From NCBI GenBank assembly GCA_031272405.1, contig JAISTW010000047.1, positions 36,880 to 100,879 on the forward strand: a stretch of 64,000 bases of DNA. Direction: 5' to 3'. A program made the translations under genes and the position numbers. Every line of letters starts with the position of its first letter. Within the stretch, counting starts at the first letter, position 1. Of this stretch, positions 28,571 to 36,810 are shown piece after piece. Origin of the DNA: Desulfovibrio sp. (lineage in GTDB: Bacteria > Desulfobacterota > Desulfovibrionia > Desulfovibrionales > Desulfovibrionaceae). The notes beneath the pieces were generated by a model. The model was not told the origin of the DNA. It did not search any database and saw only the letters and a list, made by a program, of their open reading frames with translations.

Positions 28571-29422
28571 GGAAAAACTGCTGTCCAATCTCTTCATCCT
28601 GTTTTTGCCTCGCGCGATGAGCAAGAGGTTGCCGGGTATGCGGAAACCATGGAGCAGATTTTCCAGTCCTGGGAATACATTCCGTTGACGGAAAACCACG
28701 TCCGCCAACTCCACCGTGATTTGCTCCGCCATAACGACAAAGACGAGCGCCATCGGGGCAATTACAAAACCTCCCTGAACAATGTGGTGGCTTTTGACGA
28801 GCATGGACAGCAAATAGGCATTGTCTTTGAAACCGCCACGCATTTTGACACGCCACGCCTTACGCGCGAGCTGATCGAATGGACGAATGCCGCGCTGGAG
28901 ACCAAAAGCCTGCATCCTTTGCTGGTTGTTGGCATTTTTACCGTGGCCTTTCTTGCCATCCTCCCATTTCAGGACGGCAACGGACGCTTGTCCCGCATCC
29001 TGACCACCTTGCTGCTGTTGCGCTGTGGCTACACTTACACGCCGTATAGCTCGCTTGAAAGCGTCATTGAAAACAGCAAAGAGAGCTATTACCTCGCATT
29101 GCGCCAGACGCAAACCACCATTCACACGGACGCTCCCAACTGGCAGCCTTGGCTGTCGTTTTTCCTTCGCGCCCTGCATCAGCATATGAAGCGCCTGGAA
29201 AAGAAAGTGGAGCAGGAGCATATCATGCTGGCCGCTCTGCCGGAACTTTCCCTGCAGATTTTGGAATACGCCCGCAATCACGGACGGGTGACGATCAAAG
29301 ATATGCTTACCTTGACCGGCGCCAGCCGTAACACATTGAAAGATCACTTCCGCAAGCTGGTGGAAAACAGGCAACTGGCCATGCAGGGCAAGGGCCGGGG
29401 CGTGTGGTATCGAATTGGGTGA
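28571..29422 (+). pseudogene. Fic family protein, 5'-truncated and catalytic His lost
   Basis: The frame is open from 28571, just after an in-frame TGA at 28568-28570, to 29422. Family-like sequence begins well before the first ATG at 28649 (AVQSLHPVFASRDEQEVAGY), so the original N-terminus is missing. The Fic core motif reads ILPFQDGNGRLSR, where the family has HPFxDGNGR. The catalytic His is a Leu (codon CTC at 28961-28963, one base from CAC). A C-terminal winged helix (VTIKDMLTLTGASRNTLKDH) remains. Fic proteins transfer AMP to other proteins and act in toxin or regulatory roles. Here AMP transfer should be abolished. A 257-residue product from 28649 could still bind DNA. Confidence 0.8.
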
Positions 29423-29517
29423 AATCGTTTGACCAATTTTTTCGTGTTGTTCTCATTCTAATATTGTACCGGGGAAGGGTATTTCATAATCTTACCTAAC
29501 CCTCTCAAAATTTTTTA

Positions 29518-29531
29518 TGAAAACGCTTGCA
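29518..29531. promoter_or_regulatory. LacI-family operator, copy 1
   Basis: TGAAAACGCTTGCA has a near-palindromic LacI/GalR-type core centred on CG. The surrounding bases are also shared with copy 2 (TTTTATGAAA on the left, TAAAAA then ATATG on the right). It lies 77 nt before the beta-hydroxyacid dehydrogenase ATG, at a position where repressor binding would block transcription. Confidence 0.75.
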
Positions 29532-29607
29532 TAAAAAATATGCCTAAGCTAGTGTCACTCCGCAGGCAGGCAGCCGGGGTGCTTCACTTAAGAAAAAAGG
29601 TAACTCA

Positions 29608-30501
29608 ATGAATGTAGGGATAGTCGGACTTGGGATCATGGGTTTTAACGCGGCAAAAAAACTGCTGGGCAGCGGTTTCACCGTATACGGATTTGACCTT
29701 TTTTCCAAAGCAGCGGAACGCGCGGCCGCAGAAGGAGTCTTCATTGCTTGCGGGTCGGATGATTTGGCCGGGTTGGCGGACTGCGTTCTTATATTCGTGC
29801 CCGGGCCCAGAGAAACGGAAGCGGTCATTGCTGGCGACAGAGGTCTCGCCAAGGGTGGGAAAAGGGGACAAGTCATTGTCAACATGAGTACCGTGGATCC
29901 GGACGTAAATATTCGTATGGGAGCAGTGCTGGCCGGATATGGTATGGGGCTTGTGGATGCGCCGGTTCTGGGGCGTCCTTCGGGCGTCGGCGGTTGGGCC
30001 TTTCCTGTGGGCGGCGAAAAAGCGCATATCGCGACTGTGACGCCGGTGCTGGTTGCCTTGGGCGGGTCCCAGGAGAAAATTTTTCACATTGGCCCCTTGG
30101 GTGACGGCAACAAGCTGAAGCTTCTAAACAATATGCTCTTTGGCGCCATCAATGCCTGCGTGGCCGAAATCATGGCATTGGCCTTTCATATGGGCATCCC
30201 GCAAAAAGCCTTGCTGGATGTGGCTGCGGCCGCCAATGCCGGCACACTGAGCGGCCTGTATAAAGAAATTGGCAGGCGCATCACTGAAAAACAGTACGAC
30301 GACCCCACGTTCACAGTAGATATGCTGATTAAAGACAACCACTTGTGCCTTGAAATGGCCAGAAAGCTCAACCTGCCCATGACGGTGGGCAATGCAGTGG
30401 ATTCTCTGAACCGCTTGGCCTCACTGTACGGTCTGGGCGCTCAAGACAATGCCGCCATGTGGAAAATGGTTTCCGCAGCATGGGGCAAAAAACCCGAGTA
30501 A
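29608..30501 (+). CDS. NAD(P)-dependent beta-hydroxyacid dehydrogenase
   Basis: A 297-residue protein of the 3-hydroxyisobutyrate / tartronate-semialdehyde / sulfolactaldehyde reductase family. The N-terminal Rossmann fold begins MNVGIVGLGIMGFNAAKKLL. The substrate-binding loop reads DAPVLGRPSGVGGWAFPVGG, which differs from the SGG of known 3-hydroxyisobutyrate enzymes. The catalytic Lys lies in GDGNKLKLLNNML. Substrates in this family are short carboxylated or sulfonated alcohols. A ribosome-binding run AAAAAAGGT lies 7 nt ahead. It is the first gene of the catabolic cluster and is paired with the ThDP enzyme 21 nt downstream, as gcl and tartronate-semialdehyde reductase genes often are. The exact substrate cannot be called. 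Confidence 0.85.
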   Translation: MNVGIVGLGIMGFNAAKKLLGSGFTVYGFDLFSKAAERAAAEGVFIACGSDDLAGLADCVLIFVPGPRETEAVIAGDRGLAKGGKRGQVIVNMSTVDPDVNIRMGAVLAGYGMGLVDAPVLGRPSGVGGWAFPVGGEKAHIATVTPVLVALGGSQEKIFHIGPLGDGNKLKLLNNMLFGAINACVAEIMALAFHMGIPQKALLDVAAAANAGTLSGLYKEIGRRITEKQYDDPTFTVDMLIKDNHLCLEMARKLNLPMTVGNAVDSLNRLASLYGLGAQDNAAMWKMVSAAWGKKPE

Positions 30502-30522
30502 AAACAGATACAGGAGAATATC

Positions 30523-32223
30523 ATGCTCTGTTCCAATGGTGGCGATGCCGTTGCAAAAGTTCTGATTGATCTCGGTGTGGAAGTTGTCTTCACCCTGCCC
30601 GGCGGGCACCTCAATCATATTCATCAGACACTGGAAAAAAGCCAGGTTCAGATGGTCGATACCCGGCATGAGCAAGCCGCCACATTCATGGCCGACGCCT
30701 ACGCCAGAATGACAGGCAAGCCCGGCATAGCTATGCTGACGGCCGGTCCGGGTTTTACCAACTGCATATCACCATTACAACAGGCTGCCACGAACTGCAC
30801 GCCTCTTTTGATTATTGCGGGCGCTTCCGGAACGGATTACCGCGACAAGCTTGATCTGCAGGACGCTCCCCAGGTCGCCATCGCCAAACCCATTGTCAAA
30901 GCCGCTTTCGTGTGTACGGAAACTGAACGAGTGGCGGAATACGTGGAAATGGCCTACCGAACAACCATAACCGGCCGTCCTGGCCCAGTGTTTCTGGAGT
31001 TGCCCTGCAACGTGCTGGGCAAAGTCATGCCCGAAGGCAAATGCGTCTATTACAAAACCGAAGTCCATTCTCGTCCCGTGGATCTGGAGGGTGTAGAACG
31101 CGCCTTGGAATTGCTGCGCGAAGCGCGCAAACCCATTGTGGTTGTTGGCAGCGGCGGTGGTTATTCCAAGGCCGGCGACGCGTTGCTGCGCTTTGTTGAA
31201 AAAAGCGGGATCCCGGTCTTTACCGTCAATATGGGGCGCGGGCTTGTTTCCGACCTGCATCCGTTGTGTTTCGGTCTGGCCGGACCCCATCGTCCCTTGA
31301 CGGCGAAAAAAGCCTTTGCGGAAGCCGATGTGGTTTTGATTCTGGGCCACCGCATCTCTCTCAATCACTTTTTCGGAGGCGCATATAATCGCAAGGGAAC
31401 GCTCATTCAGGTGGACATAGAGGGCGAAGAACTCGGCCGCAACCGCAGTATTGCCCTGCCCATTGTCAGCGATGTGCGCGCATTCCTCAATGCCGCATCC
31501 GACCGGTTGGATGCTTTGGGCTTGTCAGGTTTTCTGGGCCAGCGCTATACGGGCTGGGTGGGAGAACTGCGAGTTGAAAAGCAGCGCTGCCTGCACGAGA
31601 TGCTGCCGTGCATGACCAGTGATGCCATGCCCATTCATCCGCAACGCCTGGTGTATGAAGTGGATCGCTTCCTGGACCGCGAGGATGACGTGGTACTGGC
31701 CGACGGCGGTGACACATTGACTTGGGCGCATATTGGCCGCACCGTGCGCAAACCGTATCGTATCCTTGACCACGGCCAGTTCTGGTGTATTGGCGGCGGG
31801 TTGCCGGATACCATCGCGGCACGGCTGGTATACCCGGACAGTCGCGTGGCTCTGGTCACGGGCGACGGAGCCTTGGGCTTCAACTTCATGGAGGTGGACA
31901 CCGCCATTCGCAAAGGATTGACCTTTGTTATTGTGGTTTCCAACGACCAAAGCTGGGGCATGATCCGTCACAGCCAAAAACTGCGTTTGGGCTACACGCT
32001 TGCGGTGACCACGCTTGGCCTTACGCCGTACCACAAGCTTGTGGAAGCAGTCGGCGGCAAAGGCTTTTTTGTGGAACGCCCGGCCGACATTCGTCCGGCC
32101 CTTGAAGCCGCCTTTGCAGCTAAGACTGTAGCCTGCGTCAATGTGGTGACCGACCCGGAAATTATCAGCCCGGCTAGCATAGCCCTTGGGCAGCTTGGTG
32201 CCTATAATGCTAATTCTGAATAA
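30523..32223 (+). CDS. Thiamine-diphosphate-dependent enzyme, acetolactate-synthase superfamily
   Basis: 566 residues with the three-domain ThDP layout. The catalytic Glu is present (VDTRHEQAATFMADAYARM), unlike in glyoxylate carboligase, where it is Val. The Mg-ThDP motif is GDGALGFNFMEVDTAI followed by NDQSWGMIRH. The central domain resembles 2-hydroxyacyl or 2-oxo acid lyases and decarboxylases. It should cut or join a C-C bond next to a carbonyl, but it is not clearly acetolactate synthase: no small subunit gene lies nearby and the flanking genes are catabolic. CAGGAG lies 6 nt before the ATG. It probably acts with the preceding dehydrogenase on a 2-oxo acid or ketose-like intermediate. 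Confidence 0.85.
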   Translation: MLCSNGGDAVAKVLIDLGVEVVFTLPGGHLNHIHQTLEKSQVQMVDTRHEQAATFMADAYARMTGKPGIAMLTAGPGFTNCISPLQQAATNCTPLLIIAGASGTDYRDKLDLQDAPQVAIAKPIVKAAFVCTETERVAEYVEMAYRTTITGRPGPVFLELPCNVLGKVMPEGKCVYYKTEVHSRPVDLEGVERALELLREARKPIVVVGSGGGYSKAGDALLRFVEKSGIPVFTVNMGRGLVSDLHPLCFGLAGPHRPLTAKKAFAEADVVLILGHRISLNHFFGGAYNRKGTLIQVDIEGEELGRNRSIALPIVSDVRAFLNAASDRLDALGLSGFLGQRYTGWVGELRVEKQRCLHEMLPCMTSDAMPIHPQRLVYEVDRFLDREDDVVLADGGDTLTWAHIGRTVRKPYRILDHGQFWCIGGGLPDTIAARLVYPDSRVALVTGDGALGFNFMEVDTAIRKGLTFVIVVSNDQSWGMIRHSQKLRLGYTLAVTTLGLTPYHKLVEAVGGKGFFVERPADIRPALEAAFAAKTVACVNVVTDPEIISPASIALGQLGAYNANSE

Positions 32224-32288
32224 ATTTGCTGTCTATCCGGCAAAGAGGACGACGATTTCAGAGCATAGGGTGAATGTCCGAGATTTTA

Positions 32289-32302
32289 TGAAAGCGCTTG
32301 CA
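32289..32302. promoter_or_regulatory. LacI-family operator, copy 2
   Basis: TGAAAGCGCTTGCA differs from copy 1 at one of 14 bases and is followed by the same TAAAAA-ATATG context. It lies 82 nt before the alcohol dehydrogenase ATG, i.e. in front of the unit that contains the LacI gene itself, suggesting autoregulation. Confidence 0.75.
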
Positions 32303-32383
32303 TAAAAATATGTTGCTGCATGTCTTTCCATGCAGTTTTTGAGTCAATTGTTTTACAGCAAATCCGAAGGAGGTTTTCAGCCA

Positions 32384-33532
32384 ATGATTCATGCACTTAA
32401 CAATGTTCCCAAAATAGTTTATGGCTTCGGGGCCGTTGCCCAAGCAGGCTCTGAAATTGTCCGTCTCGGAGGCTCACGTGTCTTCATCGTGACAGACCCG
32501 GGCATTGCGGCCCTGGGGCTTCTTGAACCGCTGAAATCTTCTTTAGTTGAGGCGGGTCTGGCCTTTGAGGTTTTTGACAAAGCCGAACTGGAGCCTTCCA
32601 CATCTTCCATTCATGTCTGCGCCGATGCGGCCAAAGCATTTAAAGCCGACTGCGTTGTCGGCATCGGCGGAGGCAGTTCGCTTGATACAGCCAAAGCCGC
32701 TCTGGTGATGCTGTCTAACGAAGGCAGTATTGAAGATTACTTTGGCATGCAGATGGTCAAGAATCCGTGTCTTCCGGCCCTGTACGTACCGACTGCCGCA
32801 GGCACGGGCAGTGAAGTGACTTCCATTTCCGTGCTGGGTGATCCGAAAAGCGGCGCAAAGTTCGGCGTTGTCAGCGACTACATGTACGCCAGCGTTGTTT
32901 TGCTTGACCCTGACCTAACTATCGGACTTCCTCCTCATATTACAGCCATGACCGGACTGGACGCATTTGTCCACGCCATGGAATCCTTTGTGGGCCTTGC
33001 GTCCACGCCCTTTACCGATGCGTATAATATCCAGGCCATGAAGCTTATCGCGGCTAATCTGCGTAAGGCTTACGCCAACGGCGACAACAAGGAAGCGCGC
33101 GCCGCCATGCTTTACGCCGCGACACTCGCGGGCATGGGCTTCTCCCAGACTCAGAATGGCATTATCCACGCGGTGGGAACCAATCTGCCGGTTTCCTGCA
33201 AAGTGCCACACGGTTTGGCCATGGCGGCCCTTGCACCCATGGGTATGAGCTTCAACTGTATAGCGGCACCCGAAAAATACGCTCAGATTGCTGAAATCCT
33301 TGGTGTTGAAGCTGGTGGCACTGCCCTTGATGCCGCCCGTAAAGGTATTGATGCCATGTATGCGTTACTGAGCGACGTAGGCATTGTTCCCGGCCTGAAA
33401 GCATACAATGTGCCTCGTGAGGCGCTTGAGGGCACGGCGGAACGCGCGGCCAAAGCCAAGCGTCTTATGGGTAATAATCCGCGCAAGGCCACGGCTAAAC
33501 AGATTTTAGTCTTACTGGAAGCGCATTACTGA
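32384..33532 (+). CDS. Iron-type (group III) alcohol dehydrogenase
   Basis: A 382-residue NAD-linked dehydrogenase. The NAD-binding GIGGGSSLDTAKAA and the signature PTAAGTGSEVTSISVLGD are intact. The metal-binding Asp and three His are visible in the DPDLTIGLPPHITAMTGLDA, FVHAMESFVG and HGLAMAALAPMG regions. The family reduces small aldehydes such as lactaldehyde, sulfoacetaldehyde or succinate semialdehyde. The start at 32384 is chosen because AAGGAGG stands 9 nt before it; the frame from 32330 would cover the ribosome-binding site. It follows operator copy 2 and probably re-oxidises NADH by reducing an aldehyde formed by the cluster. Confidence 0.88.
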   Translation: MIHALNNVPKIVYGFGAVAQAGSEIVRLGGSRVFIVTDPGIAALGLLEPLKSSLVEAGLAFEVFDKAELEPSTSSIHVCADAAKAFKADCVVGIGGGSSLDTAKAALVMLSNEGSIEDYFGMQMVKNPCLPALYVPTAAGTGSEVTSISVLGDPKSGAKFGVVSDYMYASVVLLDPDLTIGLPPHITAMTGLDAFVHAMESFVGLASTPFTDAYNIQAMKLIAANLRKAYANGDNKEARAAMLYAATLAGMGFSQTQNGIIHAVGTNLPVSCKVPHGLAMAALAPMGMSFNCIAAPEKYAQIAEILGVEAGGTALDAARKGIDAMYALLSDVGIVPGLKAYNVPREALEGTAERAAKAKRLMGNNPRKATAKQILVLLEAHY

Positions 33533-33608
33533 GGAAATCCCATGCCGTGGGTGTGTTCATGTTCCATTTTTCTGCCATACTGGGGACATATCGGCGCTGG
33601 AAAGACTC

Positions 33609-34619
33609 ATGAGCTGTTCTACCATTAAAGACATCGCTATACTTGCAGGCGTTTCCCAAAGCACTGTCTCGCGCGCGTTCAATATGCCCGGGATGCTTAG
33701 ACAGGAAACCGTGCTGAAAGTACATGAAGCGGCAAGGCGATGCAACTACGTATACAACGCCAACGCGGCTTCCCTTTCCAACCGCAGAACAGACACGCTG
33801 GGCGTGATCATTCCATCCTCGGCATACTCCGCGTTTGCCATCAATCTTATGGGTATACAGAAAGTCTGCTTCGAACATAATTATTCCTGTCGTCTTGCGG
33901 CTTCCCAGTTCCAGCCGGAAAAGGAACTGCAGGCCATGCGCAAATATCATGAACTGCGCGTTTCCGGTCTGATTATGGCAGGTATTGATACGTCAAACAT
34001 TCCTTATCTTAGAACCATGACGGCGGACGGCATTCCATCCATCGTACTGTGGGAATCGCCGGGAGAAGATTTCAACTATATAGCAGTCAATAATTTTAAG
34101 GCCGCCTATGAAGGTGTTGATTATCTTATATCTCTCGGGCACAAGCGTATTGCCTTTCTCAGCGGCCCATACGCCTGTGCCAGACGCAATCTCGACAGAT
34201 TTACGGGCTACAAGGCTGCGCTTGCGGATAGAGGACTTCCTTTCCGCAAAGATTTGGTACGTTCACAATTTCCCACATTTCTGGACGGCAAAACCTCCAT
34301 GCGCGTTTGCCTCGCGTTGCCGGAACCCCCGACTGCCGTTCTGTGCGCCAATGATTATCTTGCTATCGGCGCCATCCGGGCCATCCATGAAATGAATCTG
34401 TCCGTACCCGATGACGTGTCAGTCTGCGGATTCGATAATGTGGACATTTCCGCATACTTCAATCCGCCTATCACGACCATGAAAACTCTTGGAGAAAAAA
34501 TGGGTCGTATGGCCGCAAAAGCAATCATCACCGCCATAGCCAATGACGAACAACTTCATGCTCAATACATTCTTGATGCAGAACTGATAGTCAGAAAATC
34601 GTGCGCGGCATGCAAATGA
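33609..34619 (+). CDS. LacI/GalR family transcriptional regulator
   Basis: 336 residues. The N-terminal HTH and hinge are clear: TIKDIAILAGVSQSTVSRAF, then KVHEAARRCNYVYNANAASL with hinge helix residues. The periplasmic-binding-like sensor domain follows (TDTLGVIIPSSAYSAFAINL to ISAYFNPPITTMKTLGEKMG). Such proteins repress catabolic genes until a sugar or related inducer binds. Two well-matched operators (29518 and 32289) lie in front of the two first units of this cluster, so this is the obvious regulator. Its stop overlaps the phosphofructokinase start. The inducer is probably the cluster's substrate or an early intermediate. Confidence 0.92.
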   Translation: MSCSTIKDIAILAGVSQSTVSRAFNMPGMLRQETVLKVHEAARRCNYVYNANAASLSNRRTDTLGVIIPSSAYSAFAINLMGIQKVCFEHNYSCRLAASQFQPEKELQAMRKYHELRVSGLIMAGIDTSNIPYLRTMTADGIPSIVLWESPGEDFNYIAVNNFKAAYEGVDYLISLGHKRIAFLSGPYACARRNLDRFTGYKAALADRGLPFRKDLVRSQFPTFLDGKTSMRVCLALPEPPTAVLCANDYLAIGAIRAIHEMNLSVPDDVSVCGFDNVDISAYFNPPITTMKTLGEKMGRMAAKAIITAIANDEQLHAQYILDAELIVRKSCAACK

Positions 34620-35983
34620 GCAAGCTTGGTCAACCGCCTGAACTTCTTGAACAAGGATTTATCAGTATCCCCACGCTGGGTAAAGCCTATGTGGAGTCTC
34701 CTCTGCCGTCCGTCAGTGATGGCACGACCATCCGTTTGCTGATCGACAGTGAGCTGGGTGAGGAATTTTCAAAAGCCCGCGAATATACCTTTGAACAAGC
34801 CGGCCCTCGGAGAAGTCTCTATTTCGAGCCCGCCAAGACCAAGGCCGCTATCGTCACCTGCGGAGGTATATGTCCCGGTATTAACGATGTGATATGTTCC
34901 CTTGTGCATACTCTGCACAGAGAATACAGAATTTCTTCCGTTCTGGGGATACGCTATGGCTTGTCTGGGTTGATTCCATCATACAAACTTGGATTTATAG
35001 AATTGACCCCTGAGACTGTAGCCAATATCCACGAAAGCGGTGGTACGTTTCTTGGCACCTCTCGAGGGCCGCAGTCTGTGGACGAAGTGGTTGATACGCT
35101 GGAACGGTTGAATGTTAATGTATTGTTTGTCATTGGTGGCGACGGTTCCATGAAAGCAGCCTCTGAAATAAATCTGGCTCTCTTCAGGAGGGGGAAAAGT
35201 ATATCTATTATTGGTATACCCAAAACCATTGATAACGATATCTTTTTTGTACCGCGCTCGTTTGGATTTGAAACAGCGGTGGAGAAGAGCGTTGAAGCGC
35301 TCCGTTGCGCCAAAGTTGAAGCTATGAGCATTCGTGGAGGTATCGGCATCGTAAAAATGATGGGGCGTGAATCAGGTTTCATTGCTGCTCATGCCACTCT
35401 AGCCTACAGAGATGTGGATTTTGTGTTAGTGCCGGAGTCTCCTTTCGAACTGCACGGACAGGGGGGCGTACTTGATGAGCTGGAGAGAAAAATTGTCGCC
35501 AAAGGATATGCGCTCATAGCTGTGGCCGAAGGAGCAGGACAAGAGCTTATTGGCGTTCCTCAAGGAAGCGATGCTTCCGGGAACAAACGCTTCGGGGATA
35601 TAGCGGCATACCTGATGCGGGAAATTGAAGCTGACTTCGGGCCGCGCGGCATTCCCTACTACTTCAAGTATATTGATCCGAGTTACATGGTGCGGTCCGT
35701 TCCCGCCGGGATTAACGACCGCATCTATGCTGCCGCTTTGGGGCAACATGCCGCGCATGCCGCCATGAGCGGGCGAACGGGAATGGTTGTGGCGCAGATT
35801 ATGGATAAGTTTGTACATCTGCCGTTTGCGCTGATTACAAAAAAAAGACGGAAAATCAATCTGCAATCGTCCCTTTGGAGAACGGTTCTGGCGTGCACCG
35901 GGCAGGGGACACTCATAACCTGGAATCCCCGCTCTCCGATTCCGGACGGATTGCACATGAAACAACAAGGGAATGCTTTATGA
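34616..35983 (+). CDS. 6-phosphofructokinase family kinase (PfkA superfamily, long form)
   Basis: A 455-residue member of the PFK-A superfamily. Phosphate-binding motifs are TCGGICPGINDVI, VIGGDGSMKAASE and GIPKTIDNDI. The Gly after GGD is the residue found in ATP-using enzymes (pyrophosphate enzymes have GGDD), while the Lys in PKTIDND is shared with pyrophosphate-dependent and long ATP-dependent forms. I expect ATP use, as in the G/K class of long PFKs. The start ATG at 34616 overlaps the LacI stop, so translation is probably coupled. A PFK inside a catabolic cluster suggests phosphorylation of fructose-6-phosphate or a related ketose. A non-standard sugar substrate is possible. Confidence 0.85.
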   Translation: MSKLGQPPELLEQGFISIPTLGKAYVESPLPSVSDGTTIRLLIDSELGEEFSKAREYTFEQAGPRRSLYFEPAKTKAAIVTCGGICPGINDVICSLVHTLHREYRISSVLGIRYGLSGLIPSYKLGFIELTPETVANIHESGGTFLGTSRGPQSVDEVVDTLERLNVNVLFVIGGDGSMKAASEINLALFRRGKSISIIGIPKTIDNDIFFVPRSFGFETAVEKSVEALRCAKVEAMSIRGGIGIVKMMGRESGFIAAHATLAYRDVDFVLVPESPFELHGQGGVLDELERKIVAKGYALIAVAEGAGQELIGVPQGSDASGNKRFGDIAAYLMREIEADFGPRGIPYYFKYIDPSYMVRSVPAGINDRIYAAALGQHAAHAAMSGRTGMVVAQIMDKFVHLPFALITKKRRKINLQSSLWRTVLACTGQGTLITWNPRSPIPDGLHMKQQGNAL

Positions 35984-36795
35984 AAGATTCGTATGAAGAA
36001 TTGACCGATCTTGCCCTTGAGGCAAGGCGCGAAGTTGTACGTATGATAGGCGGTCTTGGAGTCGGACATGTCGGCGGTTGCCTTTCCATAGTTGAAGCTA
36101 TGATTTACCTGTATTACAGGGAGATGAACATTAAACCGGAGCAACCGGACTGGCCCGACCGCGATCGCTTTATCATGTCCAAGGGCCATGCAGGCCCAAT
36201 ACTCTACACAATGCTCGGTTTGCGTGGCTATTTCAGCAAGGATCTGTTTGCGACATTAAACAGGCCGGGGACACATTTACCCAGTCACTGTGACATGCGC
36301 CTTACCATCGGCGTCGACATGACAGCCGGTTCCCTTGGCCAGGGCCTTTCTTGCGCTATAGGGATGGCGCTTGCCGCCCGTATGGACAAAAAAGATTATC
36401 GCGTATTTTGTGTTGTCGGCGACGGCGAACAGCAGGAAGGGCAAGTATGGGAGGCTGCCATGTATGCTGCAAGCCAAAAGCTTGACAACTTGGTATTGCT
36501 TATTGACGACAACGGCATGCAGATCGATGGAGTGACTGATGACATCAACTCCGTACGGCCTTTGGAAAAACGCTGGGGCGCTTTCGGTTGGGCTACCATA
36601 GCCATCAACGGTCACAATTTCCGGGAGATTGAAAGAGCTTTCGATTTTGCCGGAAAAACAACAGGCAAGCCTACAGCCATAGTAATGAATACGATTAAAG
36701 GCAAAGGTATTTCCATCGCGGAAAACAAATGTAGTTCCCACAACATGCCGCTCACCGCGGAACAAACCGCAGAAGCGCTCCGCGAACTGCAATAA
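35980..36795 (+). CDS. Transketolase, N-terminal (ThDP-binding) subunit
   Basis: A 271-residue protein equal to the first half of transketolase. It has the His-containing GHVGGCLSIVEAMIYLYYRE, the DRFIMSKGHAGPILYTMLGL segment, and the Mg-ThDP motif CVVGDGEQQEGQVWEAAM followed by LVLLIDDNGMQIDG. Split transketolases of this type occur in sugar-catabolic operons, including pathways for unusual sugars. The ATG overlaps the phosphofructokinase stop by 4 nt. The partner subunit gene starts 15 nt later. Together they should transfer a two-carbon ketol unit from a ketose to an aldose phosphate. Confidence 0.93.
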   Translation: MKDSYEELTDLALEARREVVRMIGGLGVGHVGGCLSIVEAMIYLYYREMNIKPEQPDWPDRDRFIMSKGHAGPILYTMLGLRGYFSKDLFATLNRPGTHLPSHCDMRLTIGVDMTAGSLGQGLSCAIGMALAARMDKKDYRVFCVVGDGEQQEGQVWEAAMYAASQKLDNLVLLIDDNGMQIDGVTDDINSVRPLEKRWGAFGWATIAINGHNFREIERAFDFAGKTTGKPTAIVMNTIKGKGISIAENKCSSHNMPLTAEQTAEALRELQ

Positions 36796-36810
36796 TCAAC
36801 GGAGTGCCCC

